A stretch of DNA of 36,852 nucleotides, from contig DUEC01000037.1 of NCBI GenBank assembly GCA_011176635.1, forward strand, positions 1 to 36,852, in the 5' to 3' direction. Below the pieces are notes generated by a model. It had not been told where the DNA came from. It did no database searches and saw nothing but the letters and a program-made list of their open reading frames with translations. This DNA is from Dehalococcoidia bacterium (GTDB lineage: Bacteria; Chloroflexota; Dehalococcoidia; Dehalococcoidales; BS750m-G39). The position numbers and the translations under genes are program-made. Every line of letters begins with the position of its first letter. The first letter of the stretch is position 1. Positions 8,080 through 15,717 of this stretch are shown here, one piece after another.

Positions 8080-8970
8080 TTAGAAAATCCCGGCCAGAAT
8101 ATAGCCGATACCGAGCAAAAACTGGGTTACCAGCACCACCATAACGTTGCTGGCCATGGCCGGCACCAGCTGGTTCAGGTCTTGGTGCTTGCTGGCGCCC
8201 AAAATCGCCTTTATCGCCAGGGGCAGGGTGAGCAGGGCTATCAGCGAGAAGGCCGGCATCTGCCCGGCCACCACCCCGCCGATTATCCATAGATAGACGG
8301 CTATGGTCAGCACGGAATAGACTATAGCCGCCCTTTTCTTGCCGATAGCGATGGGCAGGGTTCTCCTGCCCGCTTTCTTGTCGGCGGCGACATCGGGGAA
8401 CTCGTTCAGCAAAAGCAGGTTATGCACTAAAATTCCAGAGGGTATGCAGGCAATAACGGCGGGCAGGGTATAATCGGCGGTCTGAATGAAGTAAACCCCC
8501 AGCACGGGCAAAGCCCCCATCCCCGCCCCCGGAGCCCACTCCGGCCAGCCCAGCCTGGTCAAGAAGGGGGTATAGAGGATAATGCAGGCCGCGCCCACTA
8601 TCATCAAGGGCAGGAGCGGCCAGCCCTGGACAATGACGAAATAGACGCCTATCGGTATCGCCAGAATAAACGAGCCCATCCCCAGCCAGAAGACCTGCCT
8701 CGGCGTCATCTGGGATGCCGGCAGGATGCCGCTGCCCCCGCTGAAAGGGGTGCGCCTGACTTCAAGGTCTATACCGCTCTTATAATCAAAGTAGTCATTG
8801 AGCACGTTGACGCCGATGTGAGCTAAGAGCAGGCCGAGGAAGGCCAGCAGGGCGTGGCCGAGGTGAAAGTCGCCGTCGTACCAGGCGATGCAGGTGCCGA
8901 GGAAGACCAAAACCACCGAGAGGAGCAGGAACCGGGGTCTGGTCTCGGCAAACCATACTTTAAGTTTCAT
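8080..8970 (-). CDS. UbiA/MenA-type prenyltransferase
   Basis: This 296-residue integral membrane protein of the UbiA superfamily has about eight or nine hydrophobic helices. The first Asp-rich motif NDYFDYKSGID is at residues 58-68. The second, DVAADKKAGRRTL, lies near residue 190. Both bind the prenyl diphosphate through magnesium. The spacing and GRRTLPIAIG sequence resemble 1,4-dihydroxy-2-naphthoate prenyltransferases (MenA), which would fit the quinone-reactive enzymes elsewhere in the window, but a different aromatic acceptor cannot be excluded. GAGGA precedes the ATG. The start overlaps the small zinc-finger gene by 4 bp. Confidence 0.9.
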   Translation of the reverse strand: MKLKVWFAETRPRFLLLSVVLVFLGTCIAWYDGDFHLGHALLAFLGLLLAHIGVNVLNDYFDYKSGIDLEVRRTPFSGGSGILPASQMTPRQVFWLGMGSFILAIPIGVYFVIVQGWPLLPLMIVGAACIILYTPFLTRLGWPEWAPGAGMGALPVLGVYFIQTADYTLPAVIACIPSGILVHNLLLLNEFPDVAADKKAGRRTLPIAIGKKRAAIVYSVLTIAVYLWIIGGVVAGQMPAFSLIALLTLPLAIKAILGASKHQDLNQLVPAMASNVMVVLVTQFLLGIGYILAGIF

Positions 8971-9092
8971 TCCTCTTCTTTATGAGCCGCCTCCAGGTGC
9001 TTCTGCCAGCACTTTTCGTGCACATAAACGGCGCACCGGGCGCAGTAGTAGATATGGGCTCGGGCATCCTTTCCGCAAACCGGACACTTCAT
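8967..9092 (-). CDS. 41-residue zinc-finger protein
   Basis: This short gene is easily missed. The 41-residue product starts MKCPVCGKDARAHIYYCARC and contains CxxC, a second CxxC, then His and Cys (VHEKCWQKH), a compact two-knuckle or treble-clef zinc site. It ends in an acidic/basic tail (HKEEE). A GGAGG ribosome-binding site sits 6 bases before the ATG, and its TGA overlaps the prenyltransferase start (ATGA). That coupling argues strongly for real translation. The function is unknown. Confidence 0.78.
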   Translation of the reverse strand: MKCPVCGKDARAHIYYCARCAVYVHEKCWQKHLEAAHKEEE

Positions 9093-9128
9093 TAACTGCC
9101 TCCGCTCTAAGCTGTTGCCGCCGGTTTT

Positions 9129-9353
9129 TTAGCCGATTCTCAGGGCGACCATAGAGATGATAATGAATAGAGCCACCAGGACGATGGTAAGCTGGAACAG
9201 CGTCTTCTCTACGCCCCGCCTGGTCCGAAAGACGGTGTCAGCCTGACCGAAGATACCCCCCAGCCCCCCACCTGTAACCTGAAGCAGGACGGCTACTATC
9301 ACGGCGGCGGCCAACACAATCTGAGCGATATTAAAATAGTCCAGGAGTTGCAT
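9129..9353 (-). CDS. secG: Preprotein translocase subunit SecG
   Basis: SecG is the small accessory subunit of the SecYEG channel. The 74-residue protein has two hydrophobic helices (about 7-28 and 51-71). Between them is the diagnostic cytoplasmic loop LLQVTGGGLGGIFGQ...FRTRRGVEKTLFQLT, with the conserved GGLGG and RRGxEK sequences. It starts 2 bases after the gatB stop codon on the same strand, so co-transcription with gatB is likely. Confidence 0.93.
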   Translation of the reverse strand: MQLLDYFNIAQIVLAAAVIVAVLLQVTGGGLGGIFGQADTVFRTRRGVEKTLFQLTIVLVALFIIISMVALRIG

Positions 9354-9355
9354 CT

Positions 9356-10819
9356 TTATACTTCCTCCAGCTTTTTCAGCAACAGTTCGTTTATCAGCCC
9401 GGGGTCGGCACGGCCCCTGGTAGCCCTCATTACCTGCCCGACCAGAAACTTCAAGGACTGTTTCTTGCCCGCCTTATAATCGGCTACCGCCCGGGCATTG
9501 TTTTTTATTGCCTCCATAACTTCCTTCTCGATAGCCCCGCTATCGCTTATCTGCCTTAAGTTCCGCTGGGCGATAATGTCTTCGGCCGGCTGGCCGCTGG
9601 CGAACATCTCTTCAAGCACCGACTTGGCGGCGGCGGCGCTGACCTCGCCCTTCTTTCCTAAGGCCAGCAAGCCGACCAGCCGCTCGGGGCTGACCTTTTT
9701 CCTAAAGTCGGCAATATCTATACTATTAGCATTTATTATACGGCTGACTTCGCCCAAAAGCCAGTTGCTTATCTCCTTGGCTGGCGCCGGGCTGGCTTTA
9801 TCTGCCTTTAGGCAGTCTTCGAAGTAGTCAGCCATTGCTTTTGAGCCGGTAAGCAGGTTGGTGTCGTAGAGGGGCAGGTCGTATTGGGCAAGGAATCGGT
9901 CGCGCCTGGCTTCGGGCAACTCGGGCAGCTTTGCCCTTACCGCCTCCACCCATTCCTTGCTCAACACCAGCGGGGCCAGGTCGGGCTCAGGGAAGTAGCG
10001 ATAGTCGTGGGCATACTCCTTACTGCGCTGGGCGACCGTTATCCCCTTGTCCTCCACCCACCCCCTGGTTTCCTGGGACAGCTTCTTGCCCTCGGCCGCC
10101 CTCTTTCTCTGTCTCTCGGCTTCATACGTTAGTGCCCGGTAGACCGCCTTAAAGCTATTCATGTTCTTGACCTCGACCTTGGCCAGAAGCTCCTGGCTCT
10201 TCTTGGGGCGAATGCTGATATTGGCGTCGCACCTGAAACTGCCTTCCTCCATGTTCCCCGTGGATACACCGAGGTACTGGAGTATGCTCCTCAGCTTTAT
10301 CAGGTATTGCCTGGCTTCCTCCGGGGAGCGCAGGTCAGGCTCGCCGACAACCTCCATCAACGGCACCCCGGAACGATTAACATCCACTAGGCTGTAAGAA
10401 CCGTTACCGGGGGAGGCGCGGTGGACCAGCTTGGCGACATCCTCCTCAAGATGCACCCGGGTTATAGCCACCTTTTTCTTCTGGCCGTTGACCTCGATGT
10501 TGAGCCAGCCGTGATGGCCAAAGGGGGCGTCATACTGGGAAATCTGATAGCCCTTCATCAGGTCGGGATAGGGGTAGTTCTTGCGGTCAAACTTGGTGTA
10601 ATCGGAGATGGTGCAGTTGAGGGCAAGGGCGGTCATCACCGTATATTCCACTGCCTGCTGATTGATGGTGGGCAGGACTCCGGGCATGCCTAAGCACACC
10701 GGGCAGACATGGGTATTGGGCGGAGCGCTGGCGTAATCGGTGCTACAGCGGCAGAACATCTTGCTCTTGGTCAGGAGCTGGGCGTGAACCTCCAGCCCGA
10801 TAACGGTCTCGTAGTCCAT
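9356..10819 (-). CDS. gatB: Aspartyl/glutamyl-tRNA amidotransferase subunit B
   Basis: GatB is the tRNA-binding kinase-like subunit of the GatCAB complex that amidates Glu-tRNA(Gln) and Asp-tRNA(Asn). The sequence shows [21 protein letters not shown] at the start, the zinc ligands CRCS and [28 protein letters not shown], and a C-terminal YqeY-like domain ending [13 protein letters not shown]. The start at 10819 gives [10 protein letters not shown], the family N-terminus, and 487 residues. An open extension to 10942 would read through the G-rich repeat and adds unrelated residues. gatA and gatC are not in the window. Confidence 0.96.
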   Translation of the reverse strand: MDYETVIGLEVHAQLLTKSKMFCRCSTDYASAPPNTHVCPVCLGMPGVLPTINQQAVEYTVMTALALNCTISDYTKFDRKNYPYPDLMKGYQISQYDAPFGHHGWLNIEVNGQKKKVAITRVHLEEDVAKLVHRASPGNGSYSLVDVNRSGVPLMEVVGEPDLRSPEEARQYLIKLRSILQYLGVSTGNMEEGSFRCDANISIRPKKSQELLAKVEVKNMNSFKAVYRALTYEAERQRKRAAEGKKLSQETRGWVEDKGITVAQRSKEYAHDYRYFPEPDLAPLVLSKEWVEAVRAKLPELPEARRDRFLAQYDLPLYDTNLLTGSKAMADYFEDCLKADKASPAPAKEISNWLLGEVSRIINANSIDIADFRKKVSPERLVGLLALGKKGEVSAAAAKSVLEEMFASGQPAEDIIAQRNLRQISDSGAIEKEVMEAIKNNARAVADYKAGKKQSLKFLVGQVMRATRGRADPGLINELLLKKLEEV

Positions 10820-10887
10820 AGCACGTTTTAGTATAGCAACAATAGTGATGGCTGACAAGAAAGGCACTATTTCTAAAGGGGGATTAA

Positions 10888-10930
10888 GGGGGATTTCCCC
10901 CGTAGGGTGGGTTAGGGTGGGAAGAAAAAC
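10888..10930 (+). repeat. Hairpin plus G-quadruplex-type repeat, copy 3
   Basis: A GGGGGA-TT-TCCCCC inverted repeat (10888-10901) is followed by GGGTGGGTTAGGGTGGG (10905-10921), then GAAGAAAAAC. The core and tail match the minus-strand copy at 5681-5706 and, less exactly, 34-60. A short direct repeat GGGGGATT precedes it (10879 and 10888). It lies in the 190-base gap between gatB and tRNA-Ala. Apart from the tRNA promoter, the rest of that gap shows nothing I can name. Confidence 0.65.
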
Positions 10931-10993
10931 TAAAGTATCCAAGGGGAGGGGCTTCCTTATGTCTATCCCTTAATAAGAGGCACCAGAATATGT

Positions 10994-10999
10994 TATAAT
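10994..10999 (+). promoter_or_regulatory. Extended -10 promoter element for tRNA-Ala
   Basis: TGT followed by a perfect TATAAT (10994-10999) is an extended -10 element located 11 bases before the tRNA-Ala gene. The -35 region about 18 bases upstream (TTAATA) is a poor match, which extended -10 promoters tolerate. Confidence 0.6.
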
Positions 11000-11010
11000 C
11001 TTGGGGAGGT

Positions 11011-11086
11011 GGGGATATAGCTCAACTGGGAGAGCGCTGCCTTCGCATGGCAGAGGTCGGGGGTTCGAATCCCCCTATCTCCACCA
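11011..11086 (+). tRNA. tRNA-Ala (anticodon CGC)
   Basis: A complete 76-base cloverleaf. The acceptor stem GGGGATA/TATCTCC includes the G3-U70 wobble pair that specifies alanine. The D arm is GCTC...GAGC, and the anticodon stem CTGCC/GGCAG holds loop TTCGCAT (anticodon CGC). The T arm GGGGG-TTCGAAT-CCCCC is perfect and CCA is encoded. Confidence 0.97.
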
Positions 11087-11117
11087 AAGTGTAAATACTA
11101 TAAGAGAGGCGATAGTG

Positions 11118-11300
11118 ATGGCTGGCGAAAAAAGGGGAGCCGATAAAGCAGGCTTAGGTAGCTTTGTATTTGTGGGGTGTCTTATCATTGGCCTGGGCGT
11201 TGGCATAGGCTTCGGTTTCATGCCAGCAGCCATTATCATTGGCCTGGGTGTGGGTTTTATCGCTATGGGGATAGCGCGCTATAAGACCGGCAAATGGTAA
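11118..11300 (+). CDS. Small glycine-rich membrane protein
   Basis: A 60-residue protein with two hydrophobic Gly-rich segments (about 14-32 and 36-53; GLGVGIGFGF and GLGVGFIAMG) between a charged N-terminus and the tail ARYKTGKW. The ATG at 11118 is preceded by GAGAGG; the in-frame open stretch upstream is the tRNA-Ala gene. It sits alone between two tRNA genes. The function is unknown; the 17-base gap to tRNA-Arg suggests co-transcription. Confidence 0.62.
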   Translation: MAGEKRGADKAGLGSFVFVGCLIIGLGVGIGFGFMPAAIIIGLGVGFIAMGIARYKTGKW

Positions 11301-11316
11301 AATGTTCAGGAATCTG

Positions 11317-11393
11317 GCCCCTGTAGCTCAGATGGATAGAGCAACGGTTTCCTAAACCGTGTGTCGCGCGTTCGAGTCGCGCCAGGGGTACCA
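11317..11393 (+). tRNA. tRNA-Arg (anticodon CCT)
   Basis: A 77-base tRNA with acceptor GCCCCTG/CAGGGGT (G1-U72 wobble), D arm GCTC...GAGC and anticodon stem ACGGT/ACCGT with loop TTCCTAA (anticodon CCT, reading AGG). The T arm is GCGCG-TTCGAGT-CGCGC and CCA is encoded. Its last 31 bases, including the T arm and acceptor, recur at 16670-16700, making it the probable integration target of the island to its right. Confidence 0.96.
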
Positions 11394-11403
11394 CACTCAA
11401 GCT

Positions 11404-11441
11404 AAAGAGGGCCGGGATAAATTCCCGACCCTCTTTTTTTT
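11404..11441 (+). terminator. Rho-independent terminator after tRNA-Arg
   Basis: GAGGG (11407-11411) pairs with CCCTC (11429-11433), and CGGGA (11413-11417) pairs with TCCCG (11423-11427), with one internal mismatch. A run of eight T (11434-11441) follows. It ends the tRNA-Arg transcript just inside the proposed island. Confidence 0.88.
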
Positions 11442-11566
11442 ATCTCCAGCGCGGCACGAAACAAGCGTTTGTTTGGTTAGCTGTGGAACAAACAGTGAAG
11501 AAAGCCTTGACAACTAAATTCTAAATTATGAAGCCAATTTGAAATGGTTGCCTAAGGAGATTTACA

Positions 11567-11629
11567 ATGGTAATAGAGCAATGGTCCAACGAAGGTGGCC
11601 AACTTTGCTTTGAGGCTTTCGAAAATTAA
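11567..11629 (+). other. Possible 20-codon leader ORF
   Basis: An ATG at 11567 with AAGGAG 7 bases upstream opens 20 codons (MVIEQWSNEGGQLCFEAFEN) ending in TAA, about 60 bases before the MoaD-like gene. The ribosome-binding site is good but I know no homologue. It could be a leader peptide, a decayed gene end or chance. The rest of the gap from 11442 to 11687 shows no clear promoter; a TTGACA at about 11506 has no well-spaced -10 element. Confidence 0.25.
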
Positions 11630-11687
11630 AGGTGGCCTAGTTTTAGGGCAGAATCAAATAGTCTCGAATGATGCGCTGGAGGTGGTT

Positions 11688-12065
11688 GTGAAAGCGGTTA
11701 TAATGCCCGGTTTTTCAGAATTGATAATCGTGGTTAATCCTACCGGGGAGGTGACTCGGGAGGGAATGCTCTCTATTGTTATGCCCTGGCTTTATGCACC
11801 CTGGCCAGGTACTCAGGAGAGAGGGATAATCGAGATGACAGCGCCGGGTGATACATTAAGGGCACTGCTTAGGGAACTATCGGAACGATATAGACAGGCG
11901 AATGTCGATTTTGAGCTAATTAACCCCAAAACTAATGACCTTGATTTCGACTATGATGTTGTGGTTAACGGCAAGAATTATGTAGCTTTAGCTGGCGGCC
12001 TTGATGTCAAGCTGAAAGCTAATGATACCGTGAAAGTTAAGGTACTTTGGCGCTGGGACGGTTAA
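11688..12065 (+). CDS. MoaD/ThiS-like ubiquitin-fold protein (island copy)
   Basis: Assigned to the beta-grasp sulfur-carrier (MoaD/ThiS) superfamily by its C-terminal half (DYDVVVNGKNYVALAGGLDVKLKANDTVKV) and by direct adjacency to a MoeB-like E1. It is paralogous to the protein at 36283-36657. Both contain YAPWP, a GDTLRALL segment, R-Y-(R/K)-Q-A-x-VDFE and LDYDV/FDYDV-x-VNGKN. I chose the GTG at 11688 because GGAGG lies 5 bases upstream and the resulting 125 residues match the paralogue's length. An open extension to 11595 has no ribosome-binding site. The C-terminus is WRWDG, without the Gly-Gly that sulfur carriers need, so a carrier role is unproven. Confidence 0.75.
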   Translation: MKAVIMPGFSELIIVVNPTGEVTREGMLSIVMPWLYAPWPGTQERGIIEMTAPGDTLRALLRELSERYRQANVDFELINPKTNDLDFDYDVVVNGKNYVALAGGLDVKLKANDTVKVKVLWRWDG

Positions 12066-12083
12066 CTGACACTGGGGGGAAAG

Positions 12084-12815
12084 ATGCTGGACCAAAGCGA
12101 ACTGCTCAGATACAATCGGCAACTGATAATCCCGGATTTTGGTGAAGAGGGGCAAGGAAAGCTGAAAGACTCTCGTGCCGTAATCGTCGGCGTGGGTGGG
12201 CTGGGTTGTGCTTCGGCAACCTATCTAGCTGCGGCTGGTGTCGGCCACATTACTATCGTTGATTTCGATACCGTGGAACTAACTGATTTGAATCGGCAGA
12301 TTCTCTATGGGGAAGAGGATATAGGCAAGAAGAAGGTAATCGTAGCCAAAAGAAAATTATCCCGGTTGAATTCCAAGGTAGAAATTACTCCCGTCTTGGC
12401 CAAGATAACAGAGGAGAACGCCCTTAGCCTTATCGATGGGGCTCAGGTAGTAGTCGATGGTCTGGATAATTCGGCCACACGGCTGGTGGTAAACTCGGCT
12501 TGCGTTAAGCAGAAGATAGCCTACATTTATGGCGGAGTCTCGCGCCTGAGGGGCATGGTTACCACCATCATCCCCGGACAAACGCCCTGCCTGGCTTGCC
12601 TTCGTCCTGAGGGGGCCGGGGGACTCGGGGTTCTCGGAGTGACTCCGGCAATCATAGCCAGCCTGCAAGCCTTGGAGGCTATCAAACTGCTTATCGGCCG
12701 TAGCCCAGCGCTAGCCGGGAAATTGCTGTTGTTCAATGGTGATGATATGAAATTCCAGCTTCTCGAGATAAGGAGAAACGAAAGCTGCCCGGTCTGCTCC
12801 CCGACATCGTCTTGA
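12084..12815 (+). CDS. moeB: MoeB/ThiF-family E1-like adenylyltransferase
   Basis: This 243-residue enzyme should adenylate the C-terminus of a MoaD/ThiS-type partner. It has the N-terminal RYNRQLIIPDFGEEGQ sequence, the nucleotide-binding GVGGLGC loop, the DLNRQ motif with the ATP-contacting Arg, and DGLDNSATR. A GVLGVTPAIIASLQALEAIK segment closely follows MoeB. Two CxxC pairs (CLAC and CPVC) form the structural zinc site. No rhodanese domain is fused. It lies 18 bases after the MoaD-like gene with a GGGGGGA ribosome-binding site. ThiF or HesA are alternative names; context favours pterin cofactor synthesis. Confidence 0.88.
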   Translation: MLDQSELLRYNRQLIIPDFGEEGQGKLKDSRAVIVGVGGLGCASATYLAAAGVGHITIVDFDTVELTDLNRQILYGEEDIGKKKVIVAKRKLSRLNSKVEITPVLAKITEENALSLIDGAQVVVDGLDNSATRLVVNSACVKQKIAYIYGGVSRLRGMVTTIIPGQTPCLACLRPEGAGGLGVLGVTPAIIASLQALEAIKLLIGRSPALAGKLLLFNGDDMKFQLLEIRRNESCPVCSPTSS

Positions 12816-12824
12816 TAAAAAGAG

Positions 12825-12852
12825 AAAGGGCTACACCGAAGTATAGCCCTTT
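12825..12852. terminator. Bidirectional terminator between convergent genes
   Basis: AAAGGGCTA (12825-12833) is perfectly complementary to TAGCCCTTT (12844-12852) around a 10-base loop. A-rich sequence lies on one side and TTT on the other. It sits between the moeB-like stop and the convergent end of the hydroxylase large-subunit gene, so it can serve both transcripts. Confidence 0.75.
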
Positions 12853-12874
12853 AACGTAAGCCGGCAAATACGAG

Positions 12875-15217
12875 TTATTTTTGTCCTTTCTCCCTCTTTT
12901 TCTTTAGCGCCCAGAAAACCTTCTCCGGCTGTGCCGGAAGGTCCTTTATCCAGACCCCCGTAGCATCATGAATGGCACTGACTATTGATGGTGGAGCACT
13001 GCAGCAACTCCCCTCGCTGGCTTCTTTAGCGCCAAAGGGGCCATAGGGGTCGTTGGTTATTACGTGTATGACCTGAGTCATTGGCGCTTCGTAGGCGCGA
13101 GGTCGCTTGTAATCTACCAGATTGGGGTTGAGGGTCTGCCCACTATCCATCTTAAACTCCTCATACACGGCGGCTGATATCCCCTGGTGATATGAACCAC
13201 CCTGGACTTGAGTCTCTACCGCCTGGGTATTTAGTGGGAAACCACAATCGTGAGCGATCACATTATTATCGGTACATTTTACCACGCCTGTCTCCACATC
13301 CACCTCCACCTCGCTCGCCTGGGCGGTGAAGCTATAGTTGGTACCGATGTCGCCCACCCCTTTACTGAAATCAGCCAGGCCATACATTGATATTCCCTGG
13401 GTGGAATAGCCGCGGCCAATGATGACCTTGCCCGGTGTCTCGTAGCAGGCAATCCTCACCAGCCTTTCCCAGGCCATGTTCCTTTCGGGACTGGACTTAA
13501 CAAAGACCTTCTTATCTTTAATATCTACATCCCCCGGTTTTACGCCAAACTGCTGCGCGGCGACCTCAAGGAGCTGACTTTTAGCATCCTCGGCTGCCTT
13601 CGTTGCCGCCTCGCCGGCGTGCACGGTGACCCGGCTCCCATAGCTACCGGGGTCAACTGGTGTAAACGCCGAATCCACCCTCTTCAGGTCTATGTCCTCC
13701 AGTCTTATGCCAAGCACTTCGGCAACAATAGCGCTCATTATGGTGTCTGAACCCTGCCCGACATCGGTGGCGCCGGTCAGATAGTTGACACTCCCGTCCT
13801 CGCATACCCTTACGATGGCGGCGCAAGCGTTGTGGGCACTCAGCTTCGTCCCACTGTTATAAGTTGCCGCGGCAAAACCCATGCCGTAGGCCGTGTCTCC
13901 TTCGACCTTTTTCTGTCCCTTTCTCGCTTTCCAGTTTACCGCCTCGGCGACCTTCTCGATGCATTCCTGTACGCCACAGGTCGCCACATGCACATCGTTA
14001 ACCGTTTCATAAATCTCGCCCGGCTTGGGGTTTTCAATGGAATTCTTAAGCCTGATTTCCACCGGGTCTAATCCAAGTTCTTCGGCTATCATGTCCAGCT
14101 GGACATCGGCAGCAAACCGGCTGTGGTATAGCCCGTGTCCTCTCATCGCTGCCGAACTGGGGTTATTGGTAAAGTAGTTATAGGCGTCATATTTGAAATT
14201 AGGTAGCTTGTAGGGCAGCGTCTGACAGGTACCAACAAGAAACATGGTAAGCGGGCTGATCCGGGTGTAGGCACCCCCGTCAGCAACCGCCTTGAGAGAG
14301 GTAGCCTTTAATATGCCATCTTTGGTGACCCCTGTCTTGACGGTAATCCACATGGGGTGACGCCGCAGGTCGGTGGTGAGGGCATCAAACTGGCTGGTCA
14401 CAAACTTCACCGGCCGACCGGTCTTTTTGGCTAGCATGACCGCCGAGAAATCAGCCGGCGTCATGTCGTTCTTGGTGCCACCAAAATCAGAGCCGATAAT
14501 GGGTGTTATTATCCGTACGTTGCTCAAGGGCAGATCAAAGCACTTGGCTAGAATCCGGTAGGGAAAATATGGGCTCCCCTTGGCCCCGATATAGACGATA
14601 CGCTCGGGGTCAGGCCAATAGGCAACCACTGCCGGCGGCTCTAGATATCCTTTGGCCATTCGGGGGGTCTGGAAGGTATCCTCCCGAACAAGGTAAGACT
14701 CAGCGAAGGCTTTGTCGACATCGCCGAAGTTCCAATGGTACTCAACACAAATGTTACCCGGACGGTCATCGTGAACCAGGGGTGCCCCTTCTTGCATAGC
14801 CTCGGAGGGAGTAAAAACGCCAGGAAGTGGTTCATAATCTACCTCAATAAGGTCACAGGCCTCTTGAGCCGTATCCTCATCAACGGCGGCCACCGCCGCT
14901 ACCCCTTCGTATTGATAGCGCACCTTTTCCACTGCCAGGGGCTCTTCGTCACGGGTCGGCCCGCTCCAACCCCACTTGAAACCGCCAAAGTCCTTGCCGG
15001 TAGTCACCGCTTTTACACCGGGCAAAGCCTCGGCCTTGCTGGTGTCAATGTTCAGTATCCTGGCATGGGCATAAGGGCTTCTGTTTATCTGGCCCCATAA
15101 CATATTGGCTACTTCAATATCGGCGGCATACTTTGCCTGGCCAGTAACCTTGGCCCTGGCGTCTACCCGTGGTATCGCTTTGCCTAAAATCGAATAATTC
15201 CCGAAAGTTTCGTCCAT
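12875..15217 (-). CDS. Xanthine dehydrogenase-family molybdenum hydroxylase, large subunit
   Basis: This 780-residue molybdopterin-binding subunit contains both halves of the family. The N-terminal AKVTGQAKYAADI domain is followed by GSDFGGTKN, AMRGHG, the DVGQGSDT motif and the C-terminal GPFGAKEASEG carrying the catalytic Glu. AMRGHG and GPFGAKEASEG resemble the large subunit of 4-hydroxybenzoyl-CoA reductase (HcrA). The CO-dehydrogenase AYRCSFR loop is absent, so it is not a CO dehydrogenase. The substrate is unknown; an aromatic or heterocyclic acyl-CoA is plausible given the neighbouring bam operon. It is the last gene of a medium-small-large operon, beginning one base after the small-subunit stop. 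Confidence 0.9.
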   Translation of the reverse strand: MDETFGNYSILGKAIPRVDARAKVTGQAKYAADIEVANMLWGQINRSPYAHARILNIDTSKAEALPGVKAVTTGKDFGGFKWGWSGPTRDEEPLAVEKVRYQYEGVAAVAAVDEDTAQEACDLIEVDYEPLPGVFTPSEAMQEGAPLVHDDRPGNICVEYHWNFGDVDKAFAESYLVREDTFQTPRMAKGYLEPPAVVAYWPDPERIVYIGAKGSPYFPYRILAKCFDLPLSNVRIITPIIGSDFGGTKNDMTPADFSAVMLAKKTGRPVKFVTSQFDALTTDLRRHPMWITVKTGVTKDGILKATSLKAVADGGAYTRISPLTMFLVGTCQTLPYKLPNFKYDAYNYFTNNPSSAAMRGHGLYHSRFAADVQLDMIAEELGLDPVEIRLKNSIENPKPGEIYETVNDVHVATCGVQECIEKVAEAVNWKARKGQKKVEGDTAYGMGFAAATYNSGTKLSAHNACAAIVRVCEDGSVNYLTGATDVGQGSDTIMSAIVAEVLGIRLEDIDLKRVDSAFTPVDPGSYGSRVTVHAGEAATKAAEDAKSQLLEVAAQQFGVKPGDVDIKDKKVFVKSSPERNMAWERLVRIACYETPGKVIIGRGYSTQGISMYGLADFSKGVGDIGTNYSFTAQASEVEVDVETGVVKCTDNNVIAHDCGFPLNTQAVETQVQGGSYHQGISAAVYEEFKMDSGQTLNPNLVDYKRPRAYEAPMTQVIHVITNDPYGPFGAKEASEGSCCSAPPSIVSAIHDATGVWIKDLPAQPEKVFWALKKKREKGQK

Positions 15218-15218
15218 T

Positions 15219-15704
15219 CTACTGACCTCCTCGCATCTCTCTAGCTGCTATTTCTATGGCTTCGATATATTTAACGTAACCTTCGTCGGCGCACAGGTTA
15301 CCCTGTATCGCCTCTTTTACTTCTTCCCGCGTTGGGTTAGTATTCTCATCCAGTAATGCCTTCGCCGACATCACCATCCCCGGGGTGCAGAACCCGCACT
15401 CTATAGCGCCATGGTCGATCATTGCCTGCTGGATAGGGTGCAGCTTGTCACCATCAGCCACCCCTTCAATGGTGGTAACTTCACGGCCATTAGTCTGGAG
15501 CGCCAGTACCGAGCAGGACCTGACCGCCTTGCCATCAATATTAACGGTGCAGGCACCGCAAGCACTGTCCAGACAACCCACCTTGGCGCCGGTCAGCTTA
15601 AGTTCCTGCCTGAGCAAGTCCACGAGTAAGGTCTCCGCTTTCACCTCTAGCTCATAAGGTTTGCCGTTAACGGTTAATTTTAATTCCTTCATTTCACCTT
15701 TCAT
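15219..15704 (-). CDS. Xanthine dehydrogenase-family small (2x[2Fe-2S]) subunit
   Basis: This 161-residue subunit passes electrons from the molybdenum site towards the flavin. The plant-ferredoxin-like N-terminal domain has all four ligands (VGCLDSACGACTV plus RSCSVLA). The second, helical cluster normally uses CGFC and CRC. CGFCTPGM is present, but the usual NLCRCTGY is NLCADEGY, so the fourth ligand Cys is replaced by Asp. The nucleotides in this stretch are unambiguous and in frame. Either an Asp-ligated cluster forms or one cluster is impaired. ATG 15704 has AGGAAG upstream. Confidence 0.92.
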   Translation of the reverse strand: MKGEMKELKLTVNGKPYELEVKAETLLVDLLRQELKLTGAKVGCLDSACGACTVNIDGKAVRSCSVLALQTNGREVTTIEGVADGDKLHPIQQAMIDHGAIECGFCTPGMVMSAKALLDENTNPTREEVKEAIQGNLCADEGYVKYIEAIEIAAREMRGGQ

Positions 15705-15717
15705 TCTATACTTCCTA

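Noticed and set aside
10820-10942. Longer gatB N-terminus
   Set aside because: It would translate through the G-rich repeat and add 41 residues not seen in GatB; the family starts at YETVIGLE.
11506-11540. Promoter for the MoaD-like gene
   Set aside because: TTGACA is present but no -10 element lies at 16-18 bases; the nearest AT-rich hexamers are at 9 and 14 bases.
11595-11687. Longer N-terminus of the island MoaD-like protein
   Set aside because: There is no ribosome-binding site at 11595, whereas GGAGG precedes GTG 11688 and gives the same length as the paralogue.
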